A DNA stretch of 64,000 nt from Streptomyces sp. Je 1-79 (GCF_025195125.1 NZ_JAMGSL010000016.1:118458-182457); one strand, 5' to 3'. Shown: positions 43,091 to 51,732, counted from the stretch's first letter. Numbers and translations: made by a program. Notes: generated from the sequence alone by a model not told the origin.

Positions 43091-44249
43091 GGAGCCCGTC
43101 GCCGTCGTCGGCATCGGCCAGACCAAGCACGTCGCCGCCCGGCACGACGTGTCGATCGCCGGACTCGTACGCGAGGCAGCCCTGCGCGCCCTGGAGGACG
43201 CCGAGCTGACGTGGGCGGACGTCGACGCCGTCGTCATCGGCAAGGCGCCCGACTTCTTCGAGGGCGTGATGATGCCCGAGCTGTACCTCGCCGACGCCCT
43301 CGGCGCGGTCGGCAAGCCGATGCTCCGTGTCCACACGGCCGGTTCCGTCGGCGGGTCCACCGCGCTCGTCGCCGCGAACCTGGTCGCCGCCCGCGTCCAC
43401 CGCACCGTCCTGACCCTCGCCTTCGAGAAGCAGTCCGAATCCAACGCCATGTGGGGCCTCTCCCTGCCCGTCCCGTTCCAGCAGCCGCTGCTCGCCGGAG
43501 CGGGTGGCTTCTTCGCCCCGCACGTACGGGCCTACATGCGTCGCACCGGCGCCCCCGACGGCGTCGGCTCCCTCGTCGCGTACAAGGACCGGCGCAACGC
43601 GCTGAAGAACCCGTACGCCCACCTCCACGAGCACGACATCACCCTGGAGAAGGTCCAGGCCTCGCCGATGCTCTGGGACCCGATCCGCTACTCCGAGACC
43701 TGCCCGTCCTCCGACGGAGCCTGCGCGATGGTCCTCACCGACCGGGCGGGCGCGGAGCGTTCGCCCCGGCCGCCCGCCTGGGTGCACGGCGGCGCCATGC
43801 GCAGTGAGCCCACCCTCTTCGCGGGGAAGGACTTCGTCTCGCCGCAGGCCGGCAAGGACTGCGCCGCCGACGTCTACCGGCAGGCCGGGATCACCGACCC
43901 GCGCCGCGAGATCGACGCCGTCGAGATGTACGTCCCGTTCTCCTGGTACGAGCCGATGTGGCTGGAGAACCTGGGCTTCGCAGAGGAGGGCGAGGGCTGG
44001 AAGCTCACCGAGGCCGGGGTCACCGAACTCGACGGCGACCTTCCGGTCAACCCCTCCGGGGGTGTGCTCTCCACCAATCCCATCGGCGCGTCCGGCATGA
44101 TCCGCTTCGCCGAGGCCGCGCTCCAGGTACGGGGGCAGGCCGGCGCGCACCAGGTGGACGGCGCGCGCAGGGCGCTCGGCCACGCGTACGGAGGGGGCGC
44201 GCAGTTCTTCTCCATGTGGCTCGTGGGCGACCGGCCACCCGCCGGCTGA
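43083..44249 (+). CDS. Thiolase-fold lipid-transfer protein (Ltp3-like)
   Basis: A 388-residue thiolase-superfamily protein: VAVVGIGQTKHVAARHDVS start, VHTAGSVGGSTALVAANLV in the position of the thiolase Cys loop (no Cys there), SSDGACAMVLTDR, the region AVEMYVPFSWYEPM and NPSGGVLSTNPIGASGMIRF at the C-terminus. As in Ltp3, loss of the nucleophilic Cys suggests an aldolase or other C-C lyase role on side-chain acyl-CoA, working with the DUF35 protein. The GTG start lies within the upstream gene's stop region. It is last in the three-gene operon; no clear hairpin follows. Confidence 0.84.
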   Translation: MPKEPVAVVGIGQTKHVAARHDVSIAGLVREAALRALEDAELTWADVDAVVIGKAPDFFEGVMMPELYLADALGAVGKPMLRVHTAGSVGGSTALVAANLVAARVHRTVLTLAFEKQSESNAMWGLSLPVPFQQPLLAGAGGFFAPHVRAYMRRTGAPDGVGSLVAYKDRRNALKNPYAHLHEHDITLEKVQASPMLWDPIRYSETCPSSDGACAMVLTDRAGAERSPRPPAWVHGGAMRSEPTLFAGKDFVSPQAGKDCAADVYRQAGITDPRREIDAVEMYVPFSWYEPMWLENLGFAEEGEGWKLTEAGVTELDGDLPVNPSGGVLSTNPIGASGMIRFAEAALQVRGQAGAHQVDGARRALGHAYGGGAQFFSMWLVGDRPPAG

Positions 44250-44348
44250 GCCGCCCGAGCCGCCCGCCCGCGGTCTGTCGGCACCGGGTGCCGCTCGCTA
44301 CCCTGAGCCCCGGACGACGACGTTGCGCTATGCGGGAGGAGCACGGAC

Positions 44349-44591
44349 GTGGCGGAGAGCACCACCACCCAGCACGCCTTCGCGGGCTGGGACAAGCCGG
44401 AACTCGACCTCAGCGGGGCCGACTGGCGGTCCAGCAGCCAGGGTGCGGGGGACGTCCAGATCGCCTTCGTCGAGGGCTTCATCGCGATGCGGAACGGCGG
44501 TCGGCCCGAGGCGCCCTCGCTGATCTTCACCCCGGCCGAGTGGCGGGCGTTCGTGGTCAACGCGCGCGACGGCGAGTTCGACCTGACCTGA
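44349..44591 (+). CDS. DUF397 domain protein
   Basis: An 80-residue protein matching DUF397: the WRSSSQGAGDVQIAFV block, IAMRNGGRPEAPSLIFTPAE and WRAFVVNARDGEF. In Streptomyces these small proteins usually lie next to an XRE-family regulator with a Scr1-like domain and modulate it in differentiation or antibiotic control. No such regulator is adjacent here, so this copy is an orphan. GTG start follows GGGAGGAG by about 8 bases, giving strong support for expression. A central GFIAMRNG is a slight departure from the usual consensus. Confidence 0.8.
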   Translation: MAESTTTQHAFAGWDKPELDLSGADWRSSSQGAGDVQIAFVEGFIAMRNGGRPEAPSLIFTPAEWRAFVVNARDGEFDLT

Positions 44592-44638
44592 TGCGAGGCG
44601 GGCAGGGCTCGTGACCCCACCCCCCTAGGGTGGCGATC

Positions 44639-45049
44639 ATGAGCGCAGAACGTGATCTGACCCGGCTCGTCGCCGGGATGCGGCCGGAACTCGACCCCGG
44701 CCGCTATGTCTTCACCACCGTGGACGGCCCCGCTCCGGCGGGTCTCGCCCCGGTCGTCACCGTCGCCGAGAGCGAGGGGCTCACGCTGGTCGTACGCCAG
44801 GAAAAAGCCGACGAGGCCGGTCTGGCGTACGACTACGTGGCCGCCCGGATCACACTCCAGGTCCACTCCGCGCTCGACGCCGTCGGACTCACCGCGGCCG
44901 TCGCGGGCGCGCTCGCCGGGGCCGGGCTGAGCTGCAACGTCGTGGCCGGCTACCACCACGACCACCTCTTCGTGGAACACGCCCGCGCGGACGAGGCGTT
45001 GGCCGTGCTCAAACATCTCGCGGAACACCCGCACAGGTCCTCCATCTGA
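44639..45049 (+). CDS. ACT-domain-containing protein
   Basis: A 136-residue protein that fits the ACT-like (ACT_7) group: an N-terminal DLTRLVAGMRPELDPGRYVF, a central sensing strand (GLTLVVRQEKADEAGL) and the C-terminal ACT unit LQVHSALDAVGLTAAVAGAL then GLSCNVVAGYHHDHLFV. ACT modules bind amino acids; stand-alone versions are probably small-molecule sensors or aminotransferase-like regulators. The ATG at 44639 has a weak TAGGG upstream; a GTG at 44630 is possible. About 47 bases separate it from the DUF397 gene. The partner is unknown. Confidence 0.75.
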   Translation: MSAERDLTRLVAGMRPELDPGRYVFTTVDGPAPAGLAPVVTVAESEGLTLVVRQEKADEAGLAYDYVAARITLQVHSALDAVGLTAAVAGALAGAGLSCNVVAGYHHDHLFVEHARADEALAVLKHLAEHPHRSSI

Positions 45050-45156
45050 CCCTCACCAGGGGCGCATACGGGCGTACGCTGGGGTCTTCGCGGGGCCAAG
45101 GGCCCGGTCGCACTGAACCGCGCGCCGGGTGTGCGCCCCCAGCGTGGGGGTGGACT

Positions 45157-48100
45157 GTGACAGTGCACGACAGCAAGGCCGGCCGCCGGGGATCCGGTCT
45201 CTTCGAGCGCGAGGCGGAACTCGCGGCGGCGGAAGAGGCGTTGAACCAGTTGACCGGCCTCGGTGACGACGACCCCTGGCCGGAACCCGACGGCCCGGCC
45301 GACCGGGTCCCGCTCCCGCGCGACGCGACCGGACCCGACGCGCCACCGGGCCCGTCCCTGCGTCTCCTGCGGGGCGCCGCCGAGCCGCCCGAACCCCAGG
45401 AAGAGGCCCGGGTCCCCGAGGCGGGGCGCCCGATCCGGGCGCCCCGTACGCCGCGCGGCGGCGTCCTCGCCTATGCCGCGCCCGCCGGGCTCGGGAAGAC
45501 CACCCTGCTCGCCGAGATCCGGCGCCGCGCCGCCGACAAGGGCTGCACCGTGCTCGCGGCGCGCGGCGGCGACCAGGAGCAGCGGGTCGCCTTCCACGTC
45601 GCCCGACAGCTCCTGCAGCCCCGGCTCGCCGCCGCATCCGACACCGAACTCCGCGCCCGGCTCGGCAGTTGGTACGACATCGTGGGCCCCGCCCTCGGCC
45701 TCTGCGCCGCCGGCGACGGCGGGCCGCCCGACCCGCAGGGCCTCCGTGACGGGCTCGACTGGGTCCTGACCCACCTGGCCGTCCGGCGCGCCCCGCTCGT
45801 CGTCGTCCTCGACGACGCGCACTGGGCCGATCCCGAGTCCCTCGGCTGGCTCTCCGCCTTCGCACCCCGCGCCGAAGAGCTGCCCATGCTGCTCGTCGTC
45901 GCCTACCGCCCCGACGAACTCCCCGACAGCGGAGAGGAGTTCACCGGGCGAAGGTCCGGACGGCGACCCCTCGGGCTCGAACCCCTCACCTCCACCGCCA
46001 TCGCGAACCTCGTCCGCGACCGGGTCGGCGCGCACGCCGACGACACCTTCTGCCAGGAGTGCTGGGCCGTCACCTCCGGCAACCCCTTCGAGGCCGTCGA
46101 ACTCGCCGCCAAGGTCCGCGACCGCGGCCTCGAACCCCGGGCCGAGGCCGCCCACCAGCTCCGCAACCTCGCCGCCGCCGTCAAGGGCAGCGGTCTCGTG
46201 GCGACCCTCGAACGCCTCGGCACCGCCACCGTCCGCCTCGCCTGGGCCTGCGCCGTCCTCGGCACCGAGATCTCGCCCCAGCTCGCCGGCGCCGTCGCGG
46301 GACTGGGCGGCGAGGCGGTCGCCGACTGCGCCGAGCGCCTGCGCGACGCCCGTGTCCTCGCCGGGACCGAGACCCTCGAATTCGTCCACCCGCTGATCGC
46401 CACCGCCGTCTACAAGGCGATCCCCGCCGCCACCCGCGTCGCCCTGCACGGCCAGGCCGCCTGGTGCGTCATCGACGCCGGACTCGGCGCGACCGCCGCA
46501 GCCCGCCACCTCCTGGAGACCCACCCCGAGGGCGACCCCTGGGTGGTCGGCCATCTGCGCGAGGCCGCCCGCGAGACCCTGCGCGCCGGCGCCCCCGACG
46601 CGGCCCGCCGCTTCCTCGCCCGCGCCCTGCGCGAACCTCCCGCCGACGACGAACGCGCCGCGGTCCTCTTCGAACTCGGCAGCGCGTCGCTGCTCACCGA
46701 GCCCGCCACCACCGTCAACCACCTCCGCGCGGCCCTGGAGGAGCCCACCTCCGACCCGGCGCTGCGCCACGGCATCGTCTACCGCCTCTCCCAGGTCCTC
46801 GCCCACAGCGACCGGCTCGTCGAGGCCTCCGAACTCCTCGGCCGCGAGTCCCGGCTCACCACCGACGCCCGCAGCCGGCTGCGCATGCAGTCCGAGAAGT
46901 TCATGTGGGACGCCTTCCGCGCCGACGAACCCGACTCGCCCGCCCGCTCCCGCCGACTGGCCCGACTCGCCGACCGGCTCACCGGCCGCGACCTCACCGA
47001 GCGCTACGTCATCGGCCTGCGCGCCTGGGACGCCACCCTGCGCGCCGAACCCTCGGCCGTCGCCGTCGGACACGCCGAACGCGCCCTGGAGGGAGGCCTG
47101 AGCTGGGCCGACGAGAGCCGGGGCTTCGAGGTCCCGGTCCTGGTCGCCCTCACCTTCCTCTACGCCGACCGGCCCGGCCGCGCCGAGGAGCTCTTCGCCG
47201 ACGGCACCGCCGAGTTCGAGCGCCAGGGCTGGCGCGGCGCGCACCTCTCCTTCGCGTACACGCTGCTCGGCTACATCCGCTACCGGCGCGGGCGGCTGGT
47301 CGAGGCTGAGGACTTCGTCCGCGCGGGACTGCGGCTCGCCGAGCGCGTCGGCCCCCGCACCCCCGCCCAGTGGTACGCCGTCGGTGTCATGATCGAGGTG
47401 CTGCTCGCCCGCGGGCGGGTCGAGGAGGCCGACCGGATCGCCCGTACCCACGACTTCGGCGAGCCGTTCCCCGCCGCCGTCACCTTCCCCGACTCCCAGA
47501 CCGTCCACGCCGAACTGCTCCTGGCCCGGGGACACGTCGAGGAGGCCGCGGCCGAGCTGGCCGCCGTCGGCCGCCGCCTCGACCCGCGCGGCATGCGCAA
47601 CCCGGCCTGGTGCCCCTGGCAGCTCCACCTCGCCCTCGCCGAGTCCGTGGAGACCCCCGACCGGGCCACCGCCACCGCACACGAGGCCGTGGCCCGCGCC
47701 CGCCAGTACGGCGCGCCCTCCGCGATCGGCCAGGCGCTGCGCGTGACCGCAGAGGTGGTCGGCGGCGACGAGCGCGTCAAGCTCCTGGAGGAGTCCGTCG
47801 ACTGGCTGGAGCGGTCGCCGGCCGCGTACGAGCTGGCCCGCTCCCTCGTGGCCCTGGGCGCCGCGCTGCGCCGCACCGGCCGGACCGGGGACGCCGCCGA
47901 GTACCTCTACCGCGGTCTGGAGGCCGCGCAGACGTGCGGAGCGGACGGCCTCGGAGAGGAGGCGAGGGCCGAGCTCGCCGCCGCCGGGCTCAGGCCGCGC
48001 ACCCTCCACCCGGCCGGCACGGACGCGCTCACCGCGCGTGAGCGCACCGCGGCCGAGTTCACTGTCCGTGGCGAGGACCCGGCGGCCGCCCTGGGCGCGG

Positions 48101-48225
48101 ACGAGTCCGCCGTGACCCAGCTCCTGTCCTCCGTGTACCGCAAGCTCGGCACCGACCGCGCGGGCCTCGCCCAGGCCCTACGGAAAACCGGCCGGGAACA
48201 CCGCGAGAGCGGCCGCCCCGCCTGA
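45157..48225 (+). CDS. LAL-type ATP-binding regulator with degenerate C-terminal LuxR helix-turn-helix
   Basis: A 1022-residue protein with the layout of large ATP-binding LuxR regulators. A 90-residue Pro/Glu-rich insertion lies between the start and Walker A (PAGLGKTT at 109-116). Walker B is LVVVLDDAHWAD around 219. The middle is TPR-like helical repeats. The C-terminal about 65 residues keep LTARERTAAEFTVRG and VTQLLSSVYRKLGTDRAGLA but have lost several residues and the usual NREIAERL recognition helix, so DNA binding may be weakened. GTG start. The 3' end is duplicated downstream. Confidence 0.82.
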   Translation: MTVHDSKAGRRGSGLFEREAELAAAEEALNQLTGLGDDDPWPEPDGPADRVPLPRDATGPDAPPGPSLRLLRGAAEPPEPQEEARVPEAGRPIRAPRTPRGGVLAYAAPAGLGKTTLLAEIRRRAADKGCTVLAARGGDQEQRVAFHVARQLLQPRLAAASDTELRARLGSWYDIVGPALGLCAAGDGGPPDPQGLRDGLDWVLTHLAVRRAPLVVVLDDAHWADPESLGWLSAFAPRAEELPMLLVVAYRPDELPDSGEEFTGRRSGRRPLGLEPLTSTAIANLVRDRVGAHADDTFCQECWAVTSGNPFEAVELAAKVRDRGLEPRAEAAHQLRNLAAAVKGSGLVATLERLGTATVRLAWACAVLGTEISPQLAGAVAGLGGEAVADCAERLRDARVLAGTETLEFVHPLIATAVYKAIPAATRVALHGQAAWCVIDAGLGATAAARHLLETHPEGDPWVVGHLREAARETLRAGAPDAARRFLARALREPPADDERAAVLFELGSASLLTEPATTVNHLRAALEEPTSDPALRHGIVYRLSQVLAHSDRLVEASELLGRESRLTTDARSRLRMQSEKFMWDAFRADEPDSPARSRRLARLADRLTGRDLTERYVIGLRAWDATLRAEPSAVAVGHAERALEGGLSWADESRGFEVPVLVALTFLYADRPGRAEELFADGTAEFERQGWRGAHLSFAYTLLGYIRYRRGRLVEAEDFVRAGLRLAERVGPRTPAQWYAVGVMIEVLLARGRVEEADRIARTHDFGEPFPAAVTFPDSQTVHAELLLARGHVEEAAAELAAVGRRLDPRGMRNPAWCPWQLHLALAESVETPDRATATAHEAVARARQYGAPSAIGQALRVTAEVVGGDERVKLLEESVDWLERSPAAYELARSLVALGAALRRTGRTGDAAEYLYRGLEAAQTCGADGLGEEARAELAAAGLRPRTLHPAGTDALTARERTAAEFTVRGEDPAAALGADESAVTQLLSSVYRKLGTDRAGLAQALRKTGREHRESGRPA

Positions 48226-48299
48226 CGCGCCGCCCCCGCCGGGCCCGCCACGCGAGAGCGGCCGTCCCGCCTGACCACGCCTCCCGCCGGGCCCGCCGG
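48202..48299. repeat. Two 49-bp direct repeats spanning the LAL gene stop codon
   Basis: CGCGAGAGCGGCCG(C/T)CCCG starts copies at 48202 and 48251; each unit is 49 bases and ends in CCGCCGGGCCCGCC. The first contains the last codons and TGA of the gene; the second repeats them outside the gene. Confidence 0.85.
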
Positions 48300-48308
48300 G
48301 AGGCGTGG
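48275..48308. terminator. Terminator hairpin after the LAL regulator
   Basis: A perfect 12-base stem (CCACGCCTCCCG at 48275-48286 with its complement at 48297-48308) and a 10-base CCGGGCCCGC loop. The left arm belongs to the second 49-bp repeat copy. Confidence 0.75.
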
Positions 48309-48376
48309 TCACGCCTGTTCACCGGGGATCCCCGCGCCTCGCCCGGCCCGCTGGGCGGTGCGGCCATGACTCCGTG

Positions 48377-48445
48377 GGCGGCGCCGTCACTGCCCCTCCG
48401 ACGGCCCCGTCACGGCCTCCCCGGCGGTCCCGTCACGGCATGGCG
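48377..48445. repeat. Three imperfect 23-bp tandem repeats
   Basis: Units begin at 48377, 48400 and 48423, each with G(G/A)CGG(C/T)(G/C)CCGTCAC at the start. They lie about 90 bases before the next start codon, so could be regulatory or a slippage relic. Confidence 0.65.
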
Positions 48446-48534
48446 GGCGGGGGTGCCACGGCGTGTCGGCGGAGCCCCCCGCCGGACCCGCCCCGGCGCG
48501 TCGCGGTGGGGGCCGGGGCACGTACCATGGCCGT

Positions 48535-49035
48535 ATGTCCTTCCTCCGCCGCCGCAGCGCCGCCACACCCGCGGGCCCGGACTTCGACGTCCTGGCCATG
48601 GACCCGGGGGACTGGCCCGGCAATCTCGGCGCCGGCCTGCTGCCCGCACCCGACGGAAGCTGCCAGGGCGTCTTCCTGCGCTACGACCTGTTCGGCGGTC
48701 GCGGCCCCGCGATGATCATCGGCAACCTGCCGGAGGGCTCCCCGGCCCGCGAGCTCGCCGACGGCCAGATCCCCTTCGAGGTGGCCCAGCTCCTCGCCGC
48801 GCTGGACAACGACGAGCCGGTCGAGGTCCTCGACACCGAGGACATGCCGGTCATGCAGGGCGACAACCTGTTGATCGTCCGACGGCTCAAGCTCTCCGAG
48901 AGCCGGATCGCCTGCGTGCAGTTCGACCGCAGCGACAACGTCCTGGTGACGATCGCCAGTTGGGACCGGCCCATCACCGACGATCTGTACGCGCTGCTCA
49001 AGCCGCTGCCCGCCGAACTGTTCCAGCAGGGCTGA
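48535..49035 (+). CDS. Conserved protein of unknown function
   Basis: A 166-residue, acidic, probably cytoplasmic protein. After a short basic N-terminus (MSFLRRRSAA) it reads as one compact alpha/beta domain: FDVLAMDPGDWPGNLGAGLL, GVFLRYDLFGGRGPAMIIGN, VLDTEDMPVMQGDNLLIVRR and ASWDRPITDDLYALLKPLPA. I recognise it as a conserved actinobacterial hypothetical with no known role. The ATG at 48535 is the only good start in frame. It is followed after 16 bases by an S4-domain gene, probably one operon. Confidence 0.75.
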   Translation: MSFLRRRSAATPAGPDFDVLAMDPGDWPGNLGAGLLPAPDGSCQGVFLRYDLFGGRGPAMIIGNLPEGSPARELADGQIPFEVAQLLAALDNDEPVEVLDTEDMPVMQGDNLLIVRRLKLSESRIACVQFDRSDNVLVTIASWDRPITDDLYALLKPLPAELFQQG

Positions 49036-49051
49036 GGAGGGGCGGGGGCCG

Positions 49052-49417
49052 ATGAGCGCACGCGTCGACAGCTGGATCTGGGCGGTCCGACTCACCAAGA
49101 CCCGTTCCCAGGCGGCGACCGCCTGCCGGGCCGGCCACGTCAAGGTGAACGGCGAACGCGCCAAGCCCGCCCAGCCGGTGAAGCCCGGCGACGAGGTACG
49201 CCTCTTCCACGGCGGAAGGGAGCGGATCGTCGAGGTCAAGCAGCTCCTCACCAAGCGGGTCGGCCCGCCCGTCGCCGCCGAGGCGTACGTCGACAACAGC
49301 CCGCCGCCGCCCCCGCGCGAGCATGTGGCCCTGGCGGCCGTGCGCGAGCGCGGCGCCGGCCGCCCCACCAAGCGCGAGCGCCGCGAGCTCGACCAGCTGC
49401 GCGGCCGCTCCGTCTGA
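49052..49417 (+). CDS. S4 RNA-binding domain protein (Hsp15/HslR-like)
   Basis: A 121-residue protein beginning RVDSWIWAVRLTKTRSQA, followed by ACRAGHVKVNGERAKPAQPV: the S4 RNA-binding fold in the Hsp15/HslR arrangement. The C-terminal part is basic (RGAGRPTKRERRELDQLRG), as in HslR, which rescues stalled 50S subunits carrying peptidyl-tRNA. It has GAGGGGCGGG upstream of the ATG and follows the hypothetical gene by 16 bases. The poly-Pro stretch NSPPPPPPREH near residue 82 is a feature of actinobacterial versions. Function by family only. Confidence 0.85.
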   Translation: MSARVDSWIWAVRLTKTRSQAATACRAGHVKVNGERAKPAQPVKPGDEVRLFHGGRERIVEVKQLLTKRVGPPVAAEAYVDNSPPPPPREHVALAAVRERGAGRPTKRERRELDQLRGRSV

Positions 49418-49450
49418 GACGCCGGGAGCGGCCGCGGAACCCTTGCGCGG

Positions 49451-51640
49451 CTAGGCCGAGAACACCGACGCCAGCCGCGCCGCCGAGGTGCCGATGCCCG
49501 TCGGGCCCATCCTGGCCAGCGCCGTACCACTGCCGGAGTGCACGTCCTCGGCACGGTAACGTCGCACGCCCCGGTGCCAGTTGAGGATTCCGGCGAGCCA
49601 GTCCTCGAGCTCGCGCACATACGCCTCGAAGGCGGCCCGGCCCGCCGCGTCCAGGGCGAAGTCCTCGTACAGCAGCGGCAGTTCGTGCCTCTTCACATGC
49701 TCGAACTGGCGCAGCCGCCCGCGCATCAGGTCGTCGATCATCGCCACGGCCGTCGGATAGTCGCAGTCGAAGAACTTCTGCAGGACGAGGACTCCGTTGT
49801 GCACCTCGCCCTCCACCTCGATCTCCTTCTGGTACGAGAAGAGATCGTTGAGGAGTGCCCCGTAGTCCGCGGCCGAGTTCTCCAGGGCCCGGACCGTGCC
49901 GCTGTCGAAGATCTCCGGCGGCAGCTCGTCCGTGCGCCGCAGCTTGCACAGCAGCATGGTCAGATCGGAGCCGAAGGTGAGGCGCCGCATCTCGATGTAG
50001 TCGACGGGGTCGGGAACCCGGTGCTGCGCCTGGTTGTGCAGCTCCCACATCCAGCTGTCGAGCATGCCGTCCATGGCGCTGCGCAGCTTCGCCCTGGCGT
50101 CGGCGCTCATCGGTCCCGCGGTCCGCCCCCACAGATCCGCGAGCGCACGCTCCATCGGACTCACGGCCGATGCCCGTCCCGCGTCCGGATCGTCGACCGA
50201 CATCAGGGACTTGAGGCGCTCCGTGCACTCCTTCGCACCGATCAGATTCCGCGGCCGCCCGAAGACGAGCGGGTAGTAGTCGTCGCCGTAGGTGCCCCAG
50301 GTCAGCCACTCGGCGCTGAGCTCCAGCTCCTCCGGCGTGGCGTCGGGGTCCAGCCCCGCCGAGCAGAGCGCGAAGTCGAAGCCGTCCAGCATCGGACGGT
50401 CCCAGATGTCGTCCAGGAGCCCCATCCGCTCCGCCCAGTCGCCCGAGCGGCGCTTCGCCTCCTGGTGGTGCGGAGAGAGCGAGAGCGGGTGGGGCAGGTC
50501 GAAGTCGGGCAGCAGCGACGGTCCCACCTTCTGGTGCGGGACGTGCGTCAGGGCGCGCAGACGCGAGGCCGCGGGGCGGCCGAAGAGGGGCGTGACGTCC
50601 AGGGCCGAGGTGCCGATCACCCCGTCGGACCGCGAAGGGCCGACGTCCAGGCCCTCGTTCATGTACCGGCTGGAGCGCATGTGCCACTCGTGGCCGCCCG
50701 ACTGCCAGTCCTGAAGCCCCTTCGCGTACGCCGCGACGGCCGCGCACTCCACGGGGCTCAGCCCCTTCTCCAGGCAGACGCCCGGGACTTCGGTCAGCGC
50801 CGTGTTCTCGAACTGCTGGAGGCGCGAGGTCAGCAGGTCGTTGACGGCGTCGGCCGCCTCCTGGGTCGTACAGCCGAGGAACTTCTCCAGGACGAGGACC
50901 CCGTTGCTGTTCTCGCCCTCGTCCTCGACCTCCCGCTGGTACGAGAAGAGGTCGTTGCGCAGGTGCACCGCGTCGGAGAACGTGTCGCGCAGGACGAGCA
51001 GCGGCCTGGAGTGCGCCACCCGCTCCGGGACCTCGGCGCCCGCCGCGTACTCGACGAGCCCCGCCGACCAGGGGGCTCCGCCCACCTTGCGGCGCATCTC
51101 GATGTACTCGACCGGGTTGGCGATCCGCCCCTCGTCGATGTTGTCGAGCTCCCACAGGGACTCGTACAGCAGCGCCTCGGTCGCCACGGCGAACCGTTCC
51201 CGCCATGCGGCGGACATGGACGGCACCGTGCGCCGCCACAGGTCGGCGAGACCGGCCTCCACCGGGTTGGTCGGCTCGGGCACCGGCGCTGAGGGGTCCA
51301 TCGGCATGAAGAGCGGCAGCCGGTCCAGATACGCCTTGCTGCCCGGCCGGTCAGGAGTGCGCTTGAAGACCTCGAGGAAGTGGTCGTCGAAGAAGAAGAC
51401 CCAGGTGTACCAGTCGGTGACCAGCGACAGCGCCTCGGCGTCGCAGTCGGGATGGGTGTACGAGCAGAGCAGCGCGTAGTCGTGGGACTCGAGGTCGTGC
51501 TCGTCCCAGATCCCGGAGCCCTCCAGCATCCCCATCGCCCGCGCCCACTCCCGGGTGTGCGTGCGGGCGGTCTCCACATGGGGGTTGAGCCGCGCCGGAT
51601 ACGGAACATAGAAATCCGGCAGGACGAAGGGCTGAGCCAT
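49451..51640 (-). CDS. geoA: Geosmin synthase (bifunctional germacradienol/geosmin terpene synthase)
   Basis: A 729-residue protein of two fused class I terpene synthases. The N-terminal half converts farnesyl diphosphate to germacradienol and germacrene D, with the metal motif DDHFLE at 85-90 and the NSE-type motif NDLFSYQREVEDE. The C-terminal half turns germacradienol to geosmin, with the variant motif DDYYP (after TWGTYG) and NDLFSYQKEIEVE. Both halves share the GTSALD/GTSAAR-type ends. Length and motifs fit the Streptomyces enzyme precisely. It is a single-gene locus for the earthy odour compound; the promoter lies in the 95 bases upstream. Confidence 0.95.
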   Translation of the reverse strand: MAQPFVLPDFYVPYPARLNPHVETARTHTREWARAMGMLEGSGIWDEHDLESHDYALLCSYTHPDCDAEALSLVTDWYTWVFFFDDHFLEVFKRTPDRPGSKAYLDRLPLFMPMDPSAPVPEPTNPVEAGLADLWRRTVPSMSAAWRERFAVATEALLYESLWELDNIDEGRIANPVEYIEMRRKVGGAPWSAGLVEYAAGAEVPERVAHSRPLLVLRDTFSDAVHLRNDLFSYQREVEDEGENSNGVLVLEKFLGCTTQEAADAVNDLLTSRLQQFENTALTEVPGVCLEKGLSPVECAAVAAYAKGLQDWQSGGHEWHMRSSRYMNEGLDVGPSRSDGVIGTSALDVTPLFGRPAASRLRALTHVPHQKVGPSLLPDFDLPHPLSLSPHHQEAKRRSGDWAERMGLLDDIWDRPMLDGFDFALCSAGLDPDATPEELELSAEWLTWGTYGDDYYPLVFGRPRNLIGAKECTERLKSLMSVDDPDAGRASAVSPMERALADLWGRTAGPMSADARAKLRSAMDGMLDSWMWELHNQAQHRVPDPVDYIEMRRLTFGSDLTMLLCKLRRTDELPPEIFDSGTVRALENSAADYGALLNDLFSYQKEIEVEGEVHNGVLVLQKFFDCDYPTAVAMIDDLMRGRLRQFEHVKRHELPLLYEDFALDAAGRAAFEAYVRELEDWLAGILNWHRGVRRYRAEDVHSGSGTALARMGPTGIGTSAARLASVFSA

Positions 51641-51732
51641 GCGTGCGGGGCCTTTCGGTGAGCGTGGGTGTGCCGACCGGCCAAGCCTTACCCTCCACCC
51701 GTGTGGCCCACGCGACACCGGAAGTAGTCATA

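Larger units (their letters stand above)
48226..48534. other. 309-base gap without a gene
   Basis: Holds the second 49-bp repeat copy, a strong hairpin, and three 23-bp tandem repeats. I see no credible coding frame. A promoter for the following gene presumably lies in its last 80 bases. Confidence 0.6.
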
